A stretch of DNA of 64,000 bases from Cellulomonas sp. 73-92. GTDB taxonomy: Bacteria > Actinomycetota > Actinomycetes > Actinomycetales > Cellulomonadaceae. Under the pieces are notes generated by a model that worked only from the letters and a program-made list of their open reading frames with translations, was not told the origin of the DNA and ran no database searches. Position numbers and translations under genes: made by a program. How positions within the stretch are numbered: the first letter of the stretch is position 1; each line of letters begins with the position of its first letter. Of the stretch, positions 8,368-16,847 are shown piece by piece. Location of the stretch: contig NZ_MKTH01000019.1 of NCBI RefSeq assembly GCF_001898175.1, positions 31,176-95,175 on the forward strand, read 5' to 3'.

Positions 8368-9471
8368 TCAGCGGTTGACGCGGGCGTTGCCGCCGGCGGC
8401 GAGCTTGAGGATCTCGGTCTTGGTGGCGGTGGAGGTGTCGCCGGGGGTGGTCATGGCCAGCGCGCCGTGGGCGGCGCCCCATTGCACGGCGGTCTGGAGG
8501 TTCTGGTCGTCGAGGAGGGCGGCGATCAGGCCGGAGGCGAAGGAGTCGCCGCCGCCGACGCGGTCGAGGATCTGCAGGCCGGGGCGGTGGGTGGCGTGGA
8601 CCAGGCCGGTGGCCGGGGACCAGGCGAGGGCGCCCCAGTCGTTGACGGTGGCCGAGCGCACGGTGCGCAGGGTGGTGGCGATGACGGCGAGGTTGGGGTA
8701 GGCGGCGGCGACCTGGGCGATCATCGCGGCGAAGGCGGTGGTGTCCAGCTCGGACAGGTCGGCGTCGACGCCTTCCACCTGGAAGCCGAGGGCGGCGGTG
8801 AAGTCCTCCTCGTTGCCGATCATGACGTCGACGTAGCCGGCGATCGCCTGGTTGACCTGCTGGGCGCGGGCCTGTCCGCCGATGGCCTGCCACAGGCTGG
8901 GGCGGTAGTTCAGGTCGTAGGAGACGACCACGCCGTGGGTGTGGGCGGCCTGGACGGCGGCCAGGGTGGTCTGTGCGGAGGTCTCGGACAGGGCGGCGTA
9001 GATGCCGCCGGTGTGCAGCCAGCGCACCCCGAGGGTGCCGAACAGGTGGTCGAAGTCGATCTGGTCGGCGCGCAGCTGGCTGGCGGCGGTGTGGCCGCGG
9101 TCGGAGACCCCGAGGGCGCCGCGCACGCCGAAGCCGCGTTCGGTGAAGTTCAGGCCGTTGCGCACGGTGCGTCCGACGCCGTCGTAGCCCAGCCAGGTGA
9201 TGAAGGAGGTGTCTAGGCCGCCGGTGAGGATGAAGTCCTCGATCAGACGGCCGACCTCGTTGTCGGCCAGGGCGGTCAGGATCGCGGTCCGCAGCCCGAA
9301 GGCGCGGCGCAGGCCGCGGGCGACGTTGTACTCCCCACCACCCTCCCAGGCGGCGAACGACCGGGCGGTGCGGATCCGGCCCTCACCGGGATCCAGCCGC
9401 AGCATCACCTCACCCAGGTTGACGGCGTCGTAACGGCAGGACTCGACGGGACGGATCGACAGCACGGACAT
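8368..9471 (-). CDS. kdgK: 2-keto-3-deoxygluconate kinase (PfkB family)
   Basis: A 367-residue PfkB/ribokinase-fold sugar kinase. The ATG at 9471 is chosen because GGAG sits 8 bases upstream; a TTG four codons earlier is possible. N-terminal substrate-binding block: LGEVMLRLDPGEGRIR and AWEGGGEYNVARGL (GG motif). Further features are SYDLNYRPSLW and, near the C-terminus, the PfkB signature DRVGGGDSFASGLIAALLD containing the catalytic Asp of GGGD. It would phosphorylate 2-keto-3-deoxygluconate to KDPG in the cytosol. It is the last gene of the uronide operon, 57 bp after the KDPG aldolase that uses its product. Confidence 0.88.
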   Translation of the reverse strand: MSVLSIRPVESCRYDAVNLGEVMLRLDPGEGRIRTARSFAAWEGGGEYNVARGLRRAFGLRTAILTALADNEVGRLIEDFILTGGLDTSFITWLGYDGVGRTVRNGLNFTERGFGVRGALGVSDRGHTAASQLRADQIDFDHLFGTLGVRWLHTGGIYAALSETSAQTTLAAVQAAHTHGVVVSYDLNYRPSLWQAIGGQARAQQVNQAIAGYVDVMIGNEEDFTAALGFQVEGVDADLSELDTTAFAAMIAQVAAAYPNLAVIATTLRTVRSATVNDWGALAWSPATGLVHATHRPGLQILDRVGGGDSFASGLIAALLDDQNLQTAVQWGAAHGALAMTTPGDTSTATKTEILKLAAGGNARVNR

Positions 9472-9528
9472 GCGGGGCTCCAAGGACGACGAACGGACGG
9501 CAGAGACGACGAGGCCGGGGCGATAAGG

Positions 9529-10161
9529 TCAGGGCCGCGCCGGGTGGGCGGCGGCGACCGCGTTGCTGATGAGGTCGACCAGGCCGGCCCTGTCGTGCGC
9601 GGCGACGCGGTCGGGTGGCACCATCCAGGACCCGCCGACGGCGGCGACGGTTGGCACGGCGAGGTAGTCCGCGAGGTTCGCTGGACCGATGCCGCCGGTC
9701 GGCACGAACCTCATGTCGCCGAATGGTGCGGCCAGGGCCTTGATCGCCGCGGCACCCCCTGAGGTGCCGGCGGGGAAGAACTTCACGGTGTCGAGCCCGA
9801 GCTCGAGGGCGGCCTGCACTTCGGTCGCGGTGACGGCGCCCGGCAGGGCGGGCACGCCGTGCTCGGCGCACCGCTCGACGACCGCCCGGCGGGTCCCGGG
9901 CGAGACGACGTATCGGGCGCCGGCTGCCACTGCCTGGTCCACCTGGGCGGCGGTCAGCACCGTGCCGGCGCCGACGAGCACGTCGCCCCGATCGGCGACG
10001 ATCCTGATCGCCTCGGCGGCGGCCGCGGTGCGCAGGGTGATCTCAGCCACCGGCAGGCCACCGGCGACCAGGGCGTCGGCCAGCAGGCTCGCGTCCGCGG
10101 CGTCCTGGAGCACCACGACCGGCACCAGTCGGTGCTGGGTCAGCTGCGTCAGTGTGGTCAT
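9529..10161 (-). CDS. eda: KDPG/KHG aldolase
   Basis: A 210-residue class I aldolase of the usual length. Landmarks are PVVVLQDA, GLPVAEITLRTAAA (catalytic Glu in EITLRT), VGAGTVLTAAQVDQAV, VSPGTRRAVVERC, PALPGAVTATEV, GLDTVKFFPAG (Schiff-base Lys in VKFFPA) and PTGGIGPANLADYLAVP. It cleaves 2-keto-3-deoxy-6-phosphogluconate to pyruvate and glyceraldehyde-3-phosphate. It lies between the broken GH51 gene and the KDG kinase in the same orientation, completing the pathway from KduD product to central metabolism. Confidence 0.93.
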   Translation of the reverse strand: MTTLTQLTQHRLVPVVVLQDAADASLLADALVAGGLPVAEITLRTAAAAEAIRIVADRGDVLVGAGTVLTAAQVDQAVAAGARYVVSPGTRRAVVERCAEHGVPALPGAVTATEVQAALELGLDTVKFFPAGTSGGAAAIKALAAPFGDMRFVPTGGIGPANLADYLAVPTVAAVGGSWMVPPDRVAAHDRAGLVDLISNAVAAAHPARP

Positions 10162-10212
10162 CGTGTGCCTCCGTCTCGTCTCGGGTGCCTGTGCCGGTGA
10201 TCCACGGCGCGC

Positions 10213-11412
10213 TCAGACGGCCAGTCGGATGAGCGACCAGAACACCGCCGGCAGCTCGACCGACAGGGCGTTCTCCTCGACGGCGGCGGTGGCGTTGTGC
10301 CGTGGCGCGACGGTGGTGTCGTCGTCGGCCCTGGCCTGCCAGCTGGGGGTCGGGGTCGGCCAGGGTGAGCGCGTCGGTGAGCCGAGGAGGGGCACCGAAC
10401 GGGCACAGGTCGACGACCGGCGCCAGGCCCGGCCGCCGGGTTCGGTCATGATCGGGGCGACTGCGTTGACCAGCTGAGCTGCGCCAGGGAGGCCGAGTGC
10501 ACCCGGTCGCTGCTGCGCAGCAGGCTGATGAGCAGGTTGCCGACGACGACCGCGTCCGCGACGTTGTAGTGGTCCTCGAGCAGCACGGGTGCCGCCGGCC
10601 GGTTGTCGCCGGTCGGCGTCCTGGACTGCGCCCGGTGCTGGTGCCGACGTTCCACTCGTCGAAGGACAGGTGGATTCGCTTGGTGGTCTTGTAGTAGGCG
10701 TGGGCGGAGACGAGGTCGACCTCGTCGTGCGCCTCGGCCAGCACCGTCTATTCCCAGGCGCCGAAGGCTGGGCTGGCTGGAGGAGGAGCCGCAGGCGACC
10801 AGCACGAGGGTGGAGTCGACCATGCGCATGGCGCGTGCGGTCTCGGCGGCCAGCCGCCCGTCCTCGGTGGCGGTCTTGTACCCGGTCTGCCAGGTGCCGT
10901 CCGTCTCGTTGCCCAGGCACCACATCCGCACCCCGTACGGGGTTGGCGAGCCGCTGGTCGGACAGGGCGGTGCCGCCGGCCAGGTTGCAGTACTCCAGCA
11001 GGTCGACCGCGTCCTGGATGCCGCGGGTGCCGAGGTTGACCGCCATCATCGGCTCGACGCCAGCCTTGGCGCACCAGCGCATGAACTCGTCGGTGCCGAA
11101 GGTGTTGGGCTCGGTGGAGTGCCAGGCCAGGTTCGGTCGCCTCGGCCGGCCCTCGCGCAGGCCGACGCCGTCTTCCCAGCGGCAGCCGGAGACGAAGTTG
11201 CCGCCGGGGTAGCGCACGGTGGAGATGCGGAGCTCGCCGACCAGGGCAAGCACGTCCTTGCGGAAGCCGTCCTCGTCAGCCGCCGGGTGGTCCGGCTCGT
11301 AGATGCCGGTGTAGACGCATCGGCCCAGGCGTTCGACGAACGTGCCGAACGTCTGCCGGCGCACCGGTCCGGTGGTGAAGGCAGGGTCGAGAACGGCGTT
11401 GACCGCTCGCAT
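10213..11412 (-). pseudogene. GH51 alpha-L-arabinofuranosidase, multiply frameshifted
   Basis: The 5' part reads cleanly as GH51: FGTFVERLGRCVYTGIYEP, ISTVRYPGGNFVSGCRWEDG and NTFGTDEFMRWC. Near 10945 the frame breaks and the acid/base region appears in another frame (VRMWCLGNETDGTWQTGYKT). Another break near 10760 puts EVDLVSAHAYYKTTKR and the nucleophile region SFDEWNVG in a third frame. EDHYNVADAVVVGNLLISLL is in a different frame again, and VNAVAPIMTEPGG and the end return to the first. At least four indels separate parts that should be contiguous in a ~500-residue enzyme, so the gene cannot make an active protein as assembled. GH51 enzymes release arabinose from arabinan side chains of pectin. 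The start has a plausible RBS (GGAGATCCC). Confidence 0.85.
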
Positions 11413-11502
11413 GGGATCTCCTCGTCTGTCGTGGGACGGGTCGACGGCGGCGTCGGCCGCCGGGGTGAGGCGCTGGGCGTCATCACCCCGGCGGCTCGTC
11501 GC

Positions 11503-14100
11503 TCACCCGATCGGTGTCCAAGGGCCGTACGGGTCACCGGGGGCCTGGTTGCGTGTCCACCACTTGGCCCGGTAGACGCTGCCCTGGTAGGTGACCGTCT
11601 GGCCCGCGGTGAACACCCGGGTCGGCGTCCACAGCGCGGTGCCGTCCGGTGCGCTGGCCAGCTGCTCCCAGGGGCCGTTCACATCACCGGGGGTCTGGTT
11701 CTGCGTCCACCACATCGCCCGCCACACCGATCCGGCATAGGCGACCTGGTCCCCGCCGGTGTAGACCGACGACGGCGACCAGGGTGTCGGGTTGGCGACC
11801 GTGATCTGCTCGGTGACGGTGATCTTGGCGCCCCAGGCGTTGCTGGCCGTGGCCAGCAACGTGTGGCTGCCGTTGGTCAGGGTGGTGGTGTCCAGGCTGA
11901 ACGCCTGCTCCCCGTCGGCCGGCTGCCAGCGGTACTGCAGGCCGGCCGAGTCGACGCGCAGGTTGTACGCCTGCAGGCCGAGCACCGACAGCGCCACCGT
12001 CACCGTCACCGTCCCGGACACGCTGGCCCCGGTCGCCGGCGTCGTGAACGACACAGCCGGAGGGTCGGGTGCGACGACCTGCACCGTGGCGGTCACCGGA
12101 TAGGTCAGACCGGCGAACGTCGCGGTGCCGGGGACCTGGACAGTGCCGGGGGCCGCGTAGCTGGCCGGGTCGAGCGCATCCCAGGCGACCGGCGCCTGCT
12201 CGGTGCTGGCCGCGTCGCCGTACACGACGCCACCCGTGCTCACCTCGACGCTGGTCGGCAGCACGGGGGCGACGCTGGCCTGCGTCGTCACCGACGGGTC
12301 GCGCACCGGGTTCACCCGGGTCAGCACCCACTGCTGGCTGAACGATCCGCCGGCCTCGTAGCTGGCGATCGACAGGCCGGAGCCGGTCGGGGCACCTTCG
12401 GGGTACTGCACCAGCTTGCCCTGCGGGACCTGGGTTGAGGTCGGGTTGATCGTCTTGCCCGACTTGCGGTTCATCAGCAGGACGTGACCGTTGCCCATGT
12501 CCCGCAGCCGCCACAGCTGGGAGCCCGACGAGGGGTCCAGCCCCTGCTGGAAGACGTTGGCCGCGTTGGCCGTGGAGCCGGCCTCGATGTCCAGGTACAG
12601 CCCGCTGTTGACGTTCTGGACCCGGTACCAGCCGGCTGCGCCAGTGGCGGGCACCAACCGCCAGGCCGTCGAGACGCTGTCGGCGCCCTGCGTCACCCAG
12701 CCCTGGGTCGGCTTGCCGTTGTCGGAGACGCCGGTACGGGTGTCGTCGTCTGCGACCTTCAGGTAGGCGCCGGCCGTGGCGGCGCTCTCCAGCCGCCAGG
12801 TGCCGTCGGCGACCACCGGTGAGGCGTCGGCCAGGTACTGGGTGCCGCGGGCCCACTCGACGGCGGGGGCCGCCGGGCTGGAGACCGCGAACATCGACCT
12901 GCCGTCGGGCATCGTGACCAGGCTGCGGCTGTAGGAGGTGAAGACCGACGAGTAGTAGTAGACCCAGCTGCCCGGGGCGCCGTAGTCGTAGCTGACGAAG
13001 ACGCCGTTGCGTGATCCGTTGCCGCTGACGACGACCGCGCCGTGGGGGCCGACGTTCGGCAGGTTCGTCACGTACGGGGTGCCCACCGGCCGGTACCCGG
13101 TGTCGGGGATCTGCACCTGGTAGTTGCGGTTGGCGTCCTGCTGCCAGTTCTCCGGGTCGTCGCTGATGCGGTAGTTGACGGCGCATCCGCCGACGGCGGT
13201 CTGCGAGACCGCGGTGCCGCAGTACTCGTAGGTGGCGATGTACCGGCCGTCGTTCATCTCGGCCATCGAGAACATGCCGGGCCGGCCAGGCGTCGCGTAG
13301 CTGGCGGACGGGGTCCTGCCCTCGGCCGCGTCGAACACGTCCCAGACGACCGGGCCCCAGCTGAGCCCGTCGGTGGAGACCTGATGGACGAGCATCTGAC
13401 CGACGTAGGACGGGCGCTCGTCGGAGTAGTAGACGACCAGGCGGTTGGGCCCGCCGTCACCCCGGTCATAGGCGTACAGGAACGGCTCCCAGATGGGGTC
13501 CTTGCCTTCGACCGCCGTGCCGCCCTGGGCGACGGTGGACACGTACTGCCACGTCTTGCCGACGTCGGAGCTCTTGTAGACGTCGATGTAGGAGCTGTAG
13601 CCGCCGGGGTCGTTGTCGTGCTGGACCCACTTGCGGGCCAGCGCCGACAGCAGGATGGTCCCGGCGGGCATGTCGCCGACCGCGACCGGCAGCTCGTACA
13701 GCTGCCCCTGGGACGTCAGCTCGTACCCCGGGCCCCGGTCGACCTGGTTGTACACGCCGGAGTACGAGTAGTCCCAGGTCTTGCCGAGGTCGTCGCTGCG
13801 GAAGACCGGGATGTGGCGCTTGGCGTCGTCGGCGTCGGTGTTGCCGTAGTAGACCTGCAGCGACCCGAGCATGACCCCGTCGTCGGCCGGGTCGGCCTGG
13901 TGCTGCAGCAGCAGCGCCCGTGGGTACTTCGCCTGGCTGACGTCGGCGACGACGCCGGTCTGGGTGGCGAAGTAGTGCTCGTACTGGTAGCCGCCGTCCC
14001 CCTCGGCAGCGGCAGCGGCGGCCGGCGTGGTCATCGCCAGCCCCCCGATCAGGGCGGTCGTCGTCATGCCGACCGCCCACCTCCTCCATTGTCCAGACAT
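11503..14100 (-). CDS. secreted modular sialidase-fold glycosidase (arabinanase-like) with ricin, Ig and ChtBD3-type modules
   Basis: An 865-residue exported protein. The signal peptide (AVGMTTTALIGGLAMTTPAA) precedes a ~400-residue beta-propeller-like catalytic region with repeated Asp-box-type strands (SDDLGKTWDY, SSDVGKTWQY, VSTDGLSWGP), typical of sialidase or GH93-like folds. Next is a ricin-type beta-trefoil (WRLVPATGAAGWYRVQNVNS, QLWRLRDMGNGHVLLMNRKS). A bacterial Ig-like domain (APVAWDALDPASYAAPG) and a second Ig-like repeat follow. Two short aromatic carbohydrate-binding repeats close the protein (WSPSSVYTGGDQVAYAGSVW and WTPTRVFTAGQTVTYQGSVY, each followed by WWT-NQ-PGD). The neighbouring GH51 gene suggests exo-arabinanase activity on pectin side chains, but substrate is inferred from context. 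It lies in the uronide operon. Confidence 0.75.
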   Translation of the reverse strand: MSGQWRRWAVGMTTTALIGGLAMTTPAAAAAAEGDGGYQYEHYFATQTGVVADVSQAKYPRALLLQHQADPADDGVMLGSLQVYYGNTDADDAKRHIPVFRSDDLGKTWDYSYSGVYNQVDRGPGYELTSQGQLYELPVAVGDMPAGTILLSALARKWVQHDNDPGGYSSYIDVYKSSDVGKTWQYVSTVAQGGTAVEGKDPIWEPFLYAYDRGDGGPNRLVVYYSDERPSYVGQMLVHQVSTDGLSWGPVVWDVFDAAEGRTPSASYATPGRPGMFSMAEMNDGRYIATYEYCGTAVSQTAVGGCAVNYRISDDPENWQQDANRNYQVQIPDTGYRPVGTPYVTNLPNVGPHGAVVVSGNGSRNGVFVSYDYGAPGSWVYYYSSVFTSYSRSLVTMPDGRSMFAVSSPAAPAVEWARGTQYLADASPVVADGTWRLESAATAGAYLKVADDDTRTGVSDNGKPTQGWVTQGADSVSTAWRLVPATGAAGWYRVQNVNSGLYLDIEAGSTANAANVFQQGLDPSSGSQLWRLRDMGNGHVLLMNRKSGKTINPTSTQVPQGKLVQYPEGAPTGSGLSIASYEAGGSFSQQWVLTRVNPVRDPSVTTQASVAPVLPTSVEVSTGGVVYGDAASTEQAPVAWDALDPASYAAPGTVQVPGTATFAGLTYPVTATVQVVAPDPPAVSFTTPATGASVSGTVTVTVALSVLGLQAYNLRVDSAGLQYRWQPADGEQAFSLDTTTLTNGSHTLLATASNAWGAKITVTEQITVANPTPWSPSSVYTGGDQVAYAGSVWRAMWWTQNQTPGDVNGPWEQLASAPDGTALWTPTRVFTAGQTVTYQGSVYRAKWWTRNQAPGDPYGPWTPIG

Positions 14101-14256
14101 CGCTCTCCTTTGAACAACCGATCAACGGCGCGCCCGTCACCGCGAGCGGTGCCGGCGGCCTGGGGACGACTCTTGGAGCTGTCGGTCTGCCTTCAGGGTG
14201 TTGTCGATCACCTCGTCTCTGGGTCGGGTCGGCCCGTCCCGGCCACCGGGTCGAAC

Positions 14257-15096
14257 TCACCGCATGGCGGTCACGGGGAAGCCGTCCATGTCGTCGAAGG
14301 CCTGGTTCTCCCCGGCCATGGCCCACACGAAGGAGTAGGCGGCGGTGCCCACCCCGGCGTGCACGGACCAGGAGGGGGCGATGGTGGCCTGCCGGTCGGC
14401 CACGACCATGTGCCGGGTCTGGCCGGGCTCGCCGAGCAGGTGCAGCACCCGGGCATCGGCGGGCAGGTCGAAGTACAGGTAGCACTCGGTGCGCCGGTCG
14501 TGGGTGTGGGCGGGCATGGTGTTCCACATCGAGCCGGGGTGCAGCTGGGTGACGCCCATGACGATTTGGCAGGAGCGGATGCCGCCTTCGTGGATGTACT
14601 GGTTGAGGGTGCGCCGGTTGGAGGTCAGCGGGTCGCCGAGCTCACGGACGGTGCCCTGGCCGGGCAGCACGAGGGCGGCCGGATACGTGGTGTGGGCCGG
14701 GGCGGAGAACAGGTAGAACTGGGCGCCGGGCTCGTTCGGCTCGGCCGGGGTGTCGGCGAACACCACGTCGCGGGTGCCGCGCCCCAGGTACAGGCAGGCG
14801 CCCGTGGGCAGCAGGTAGACCTGCCCGTCGGCGGTGACCGTGCCGGTGCCGCCGACGTTGACGATGCCGACCTCCCGGTGCTCCACGAAGTACTCCGAGC
14901 GGATCTCCTGGTACGTCGCCAGGACCAGGGGCTGACCGGTGGGCTGGGCGCCGCCCAGCACGACGCGGTCGTGGTGGGTGTAGACGAGGCGCACCTGCCC
15001 GGGGACGAACACGGTCTCGACCAGGTAGCGCCGGCGCAGCTCATCGGTGTCCATGGCGACGATGTGCTCGGGGCTGGTGGCGTAACGCTGTTCCAC
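14257..15096 (-). CDS. kduI: 5-dehydro-4-deoxy-D-glucuronate isomerase
   Basis: A 279-residue cupin-like isomerase. The start is GTG at 15096, preceded by AAGGAGA with 9-base spacing, which gives the family's usual length (about 278). Conserved parts: RRRYLVETVFVPGQVRLVYT, GTGTVTADGQVYLLPTGACL, LNQYIHEGGIRSCQIVMGVT, GSMWNTMPAHTHDRRTECYL (metal ligands His, His and Glu) and APSWSVHAGVGTAAYSFVW (fourth ligand His). It converts the 4-deoxy-5-keto-uronate released by the unsaturated glucuronyl hydrolase to 3-deoxy-D-glycero-2,5-hexodiulosonate, the substrate of KduD encoded just upstream in the operon. Confidence 0.95.
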   Translation of the reverse strand: MEQRYATSPEHIVAMDTDELRRRYLVETVFVPGQVRLVYTHHDRVVLGGAQPTGQPLVLATYQEIRSEYFVEHREVGIVNVGGTGTVTADGQVYLLPTGACLYLGRGTRDVVFADTPAEPNEPGAQFYLFSAPAHTTYPAALVLPGQGTVRELGDPLTSNRRTLNQYIHEGGIRSCQIVMGVTQLHPGSMWNTMPAHTHDRRTECYLYFDLPADARVLHLLGEPGQTRHMVVADRQATIAPSWSVHAGVGTAAYSFVWAMAGENQAFDDMDGFPVTAMR

Positions 15097-15140
15097 TGCT
15101 GTTGTCTCCTTGTCAGGACCGACGGGTCTGTGCTGCGCGG

Positions 15141-15905
15141 TCAGCGCACGAGCCAGCCGCCGTCGACCGGGATGACCGCGCCGTTGAGGTAGTCCGAGGC
15201 GGCTGAGGCCAGGAACACGAAGGCGCCCTGCAGGTCGCCCGGGGTGCCCCACCGGCCGGCGGGGATGCGCTCGGCGATCGACTTCTCCCGCTCGGAGTCG
15301 GCGCGGATCGGGGCGGTGTTGTCGGTGGCCATGTAGCCGGGGGCGATCGCGTTGGCGTTGACGCCCCGGGAGGCCAGCTCGTTGGCGAACGCCTTGGTGA
15401 TGCCGGCCACCGCGTGCTTGGCGGCGGTGTAGCCGGGCACGAGGATGCCGCCCTGGAAGGACAGCATCGAGGCGATGTTGATGATCTTGTCCGACCCTTG
15501 GGCGGCGAACCGCCGCCCGGCGGACTGCGACAGGTGGAACACCGCGTCCAGGTTGATGGCCAGCACGTCGTCCCAGTCCTTCGCGGAGTGCTGAAGCAGC
15601 GGGGCGCGGCGGATGATGCCGGCGTTGTTGACCAGGATGTCGATGTGCCCGCTCGCCGCGACGATGCTCGCGACGAGCAGCTCGATGTCGTCGGCGGTGG
15701 CGGCGATCAGGTCGGCGGTGAACCGGTAGGCCGTGCGGCCCAGCGTCTCGATCCGCTCGGCGGTCTGGTTGCCGTCGAGCACGTCGACCAGGGCGATGTC
15801 CGCGCCGGCCTCGGCCAGCGCGAGCGCGGCGCCCTGGCCCAGGCCGCGGCCGGCGCCGGTGACGATGGCGACCTTCCCGTCGAGGCGGAACGAGTCGAGA
15901 ATCAT
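15141..15905 (-). CDS. kduD: 2-dehydro-3-deoxy-D-gluconate 5-dehydrogenase
   Basis: A 254-residue classical SDR. NAD-binding VTGAGRGLGQG is at about residues 15-25, NNAG in ILVNNAGIIRRAP, Ser and Tyr-Lys in NIASMLSF and PGYTAAKHAVAGITKAF, and the C-terminal GAVIPVDGGWLVR is typical of the family. The ATG at 15905 follows AAGGAGG and overlaps the stop of the upstream FAH-family gene (ATGA), indicating translational coupling. KduD reduces the KduI product to 2-keto-3-deoxygluconate, which the downstream kinase and aldolase consume. Confidence 0.92.
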   Translation of the reverse strand: MILDSFRLDGKVAIVTGAGRGLGQGAALALAEAGADIALVDVLDGNQTAERIETLGRTAYRFTADLIAATADDIELLVASIVAASGHIDILVNNAGIIRRAPLLQHSAKDWDDVLAINLDAVFHLSQSAGRRFAAQGSDKIINIASMLSFQGGILVPGYTAAKHAVAGITKAFANELASRGVNANAIAPGYMATDNTAPIRADSEREKSIAERIPAGRWGTPGDLQGAFVFLASAASDYLNGAVIPVDGGWLVR

Positions 15906-16816
15906 GGACGTCCTCCTTGGTGCGGTGCGATTCGGGCGTCGGCGCTCGGGTCGACGAAGGTGGTGGTCAGGCTGCCGAGCCCGGCCACGCGCACGGTGAC
16001 GGTGTCGCCGGGGGCGAGCGGGCGGTGGGCGGCCAGGGCGTCGGGCAGCTTCTGCGGGGTGCCGGTGGAGATGACGTCGCCGGGCTGCAGGGTCACCACC
16101 TGGCTGAGGTAGTGCACGAGGAACGGCAGGGCGAAGACCATGCTCGAGGTGCCCTGGGACACGGTCAGGACGCCGTCGCGCTCGACCTGCACGAGCAGGT
16201 CGTGGAAGTCGGGCACCTCGTCGGCGGTCACCAGCCAGGGCCCCAGCGGCCCGAAGCCGTCGAAGCACTTGCCGAGCTGCCACTGCGAGGAGCGGGTCTG
16301 CCAGTCGCGGGAGCTGACGTCGTTGAACAGGGTGTAGCCGGCCACGTGGTCCATGGCGCTGTCCAGGGGGACGTCGTGGGCGCGTCGGCCGATGACGACC
16401 GCGATCTCGCCCTCGTAGTCGACGTGCTCGGCCGCCGCCGGCAGCGGCACCGGCTCGCCGGGTCCGATCAGGGTGTTCGGGGTCTTGACGAAGATGTCCG
16501 GGTAGGGCGGGTCGCCGGCCGTGGGGTCGGCGCCGTCCGGCACGTGGCCGCGATAGTTGTAGCCCAGGCACCAGATCGCGCCGGGCCGTACCGGGGGCGC
16601 CAGCCGCACCTGTCCCAGCGCCGGCAGGCACGCCGGTGACGTGCTCGCCGCCAGGTCGCGCATCGCGGCCAGCGCGGCGTCGTCGGCCACGATCGCGTCG
16701 ACCGTGCCCGGCAGGCCTGGCGTGGTGCCCAGGTCCAGCACCCGTGCCCCGTCGCGGTCGGGCACGAGGACCCCGGGCCGTTCGTGGCCGGCGGCGACGT
16801 AGGTCACCAGACGCAC
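15902..16816 (-). CDS. fumarylacetoacetate hydrolase (FAH)-family enzyme
   Basis: A 304-residue protein starting at GTG 16816. The N-terminal cap domain is VLVPDRDGARVLDLG. The C-terminal FAH fold has IWCLGYNYRGHVPD, DIFVKTPNTLIGPGEPV, the metal-binding VDYEGEIAVVIGRRA (two Glu), GYTLFNDVSSRDWQ, KCFDGFGPLGPWLV and GDVISTGTPQKLPD. Members hydrolyse C-C bonds of acylpyruvates or act as hydratases or lyases on 2-keto acids using Mg2+. In this operon it could process a 2,4-diketo acid from a side branch (for example rhamnose or another deoxy sugar); the exact substrate is inference. It overlaps kduD by 4 bp and follows the GH88 gene by 31 bp. Confidence 0.8.
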   Translation of the reverse strand: MRLVTYVAAGHERPGVLVPDRDGARVLDLGTTPGLPGTVDAIVADDAALAAMRDLAASTSPACLPALGQVRLAPPVRPGAIWCLGYNYRGHVPDGADPTAGDPPYPDIFVKTPNTLIGPGEPVPLPAAAEHVDYEGEIAVVIGRRAHDVPLDSAMDHVAGYTLFNDVSSRDWQTRSSQWQLGKCFDGFGPLGPWLVTADEVPDFHDLLVQVERDGVLTVSQGTSSMVFALPFLVHYLSQVVTLQPGDVISTGTPQKLPDALAAHRPLAPGDTVTVRVAGLGSLTTTFVDPSADARIAPHQGGRP

Positions 16817-16847
16817 GAGCGGGCCCTCGTCTCGGGTCGCCGGCGGC

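Noticed and set aside
10603..12438. A 611-codon plus-strand frame
   Set aside because: It spans antisense of the broken GH51 and the secreted glycosidase and shows no protein features.
13042..15192. A 716-codon open frame on the plus strand
   Set aside because: It is antisense to the modular glycosidase and kduI, with the Val/Gly/Arg-rich composition of a high-GC shadow frame and no domain.
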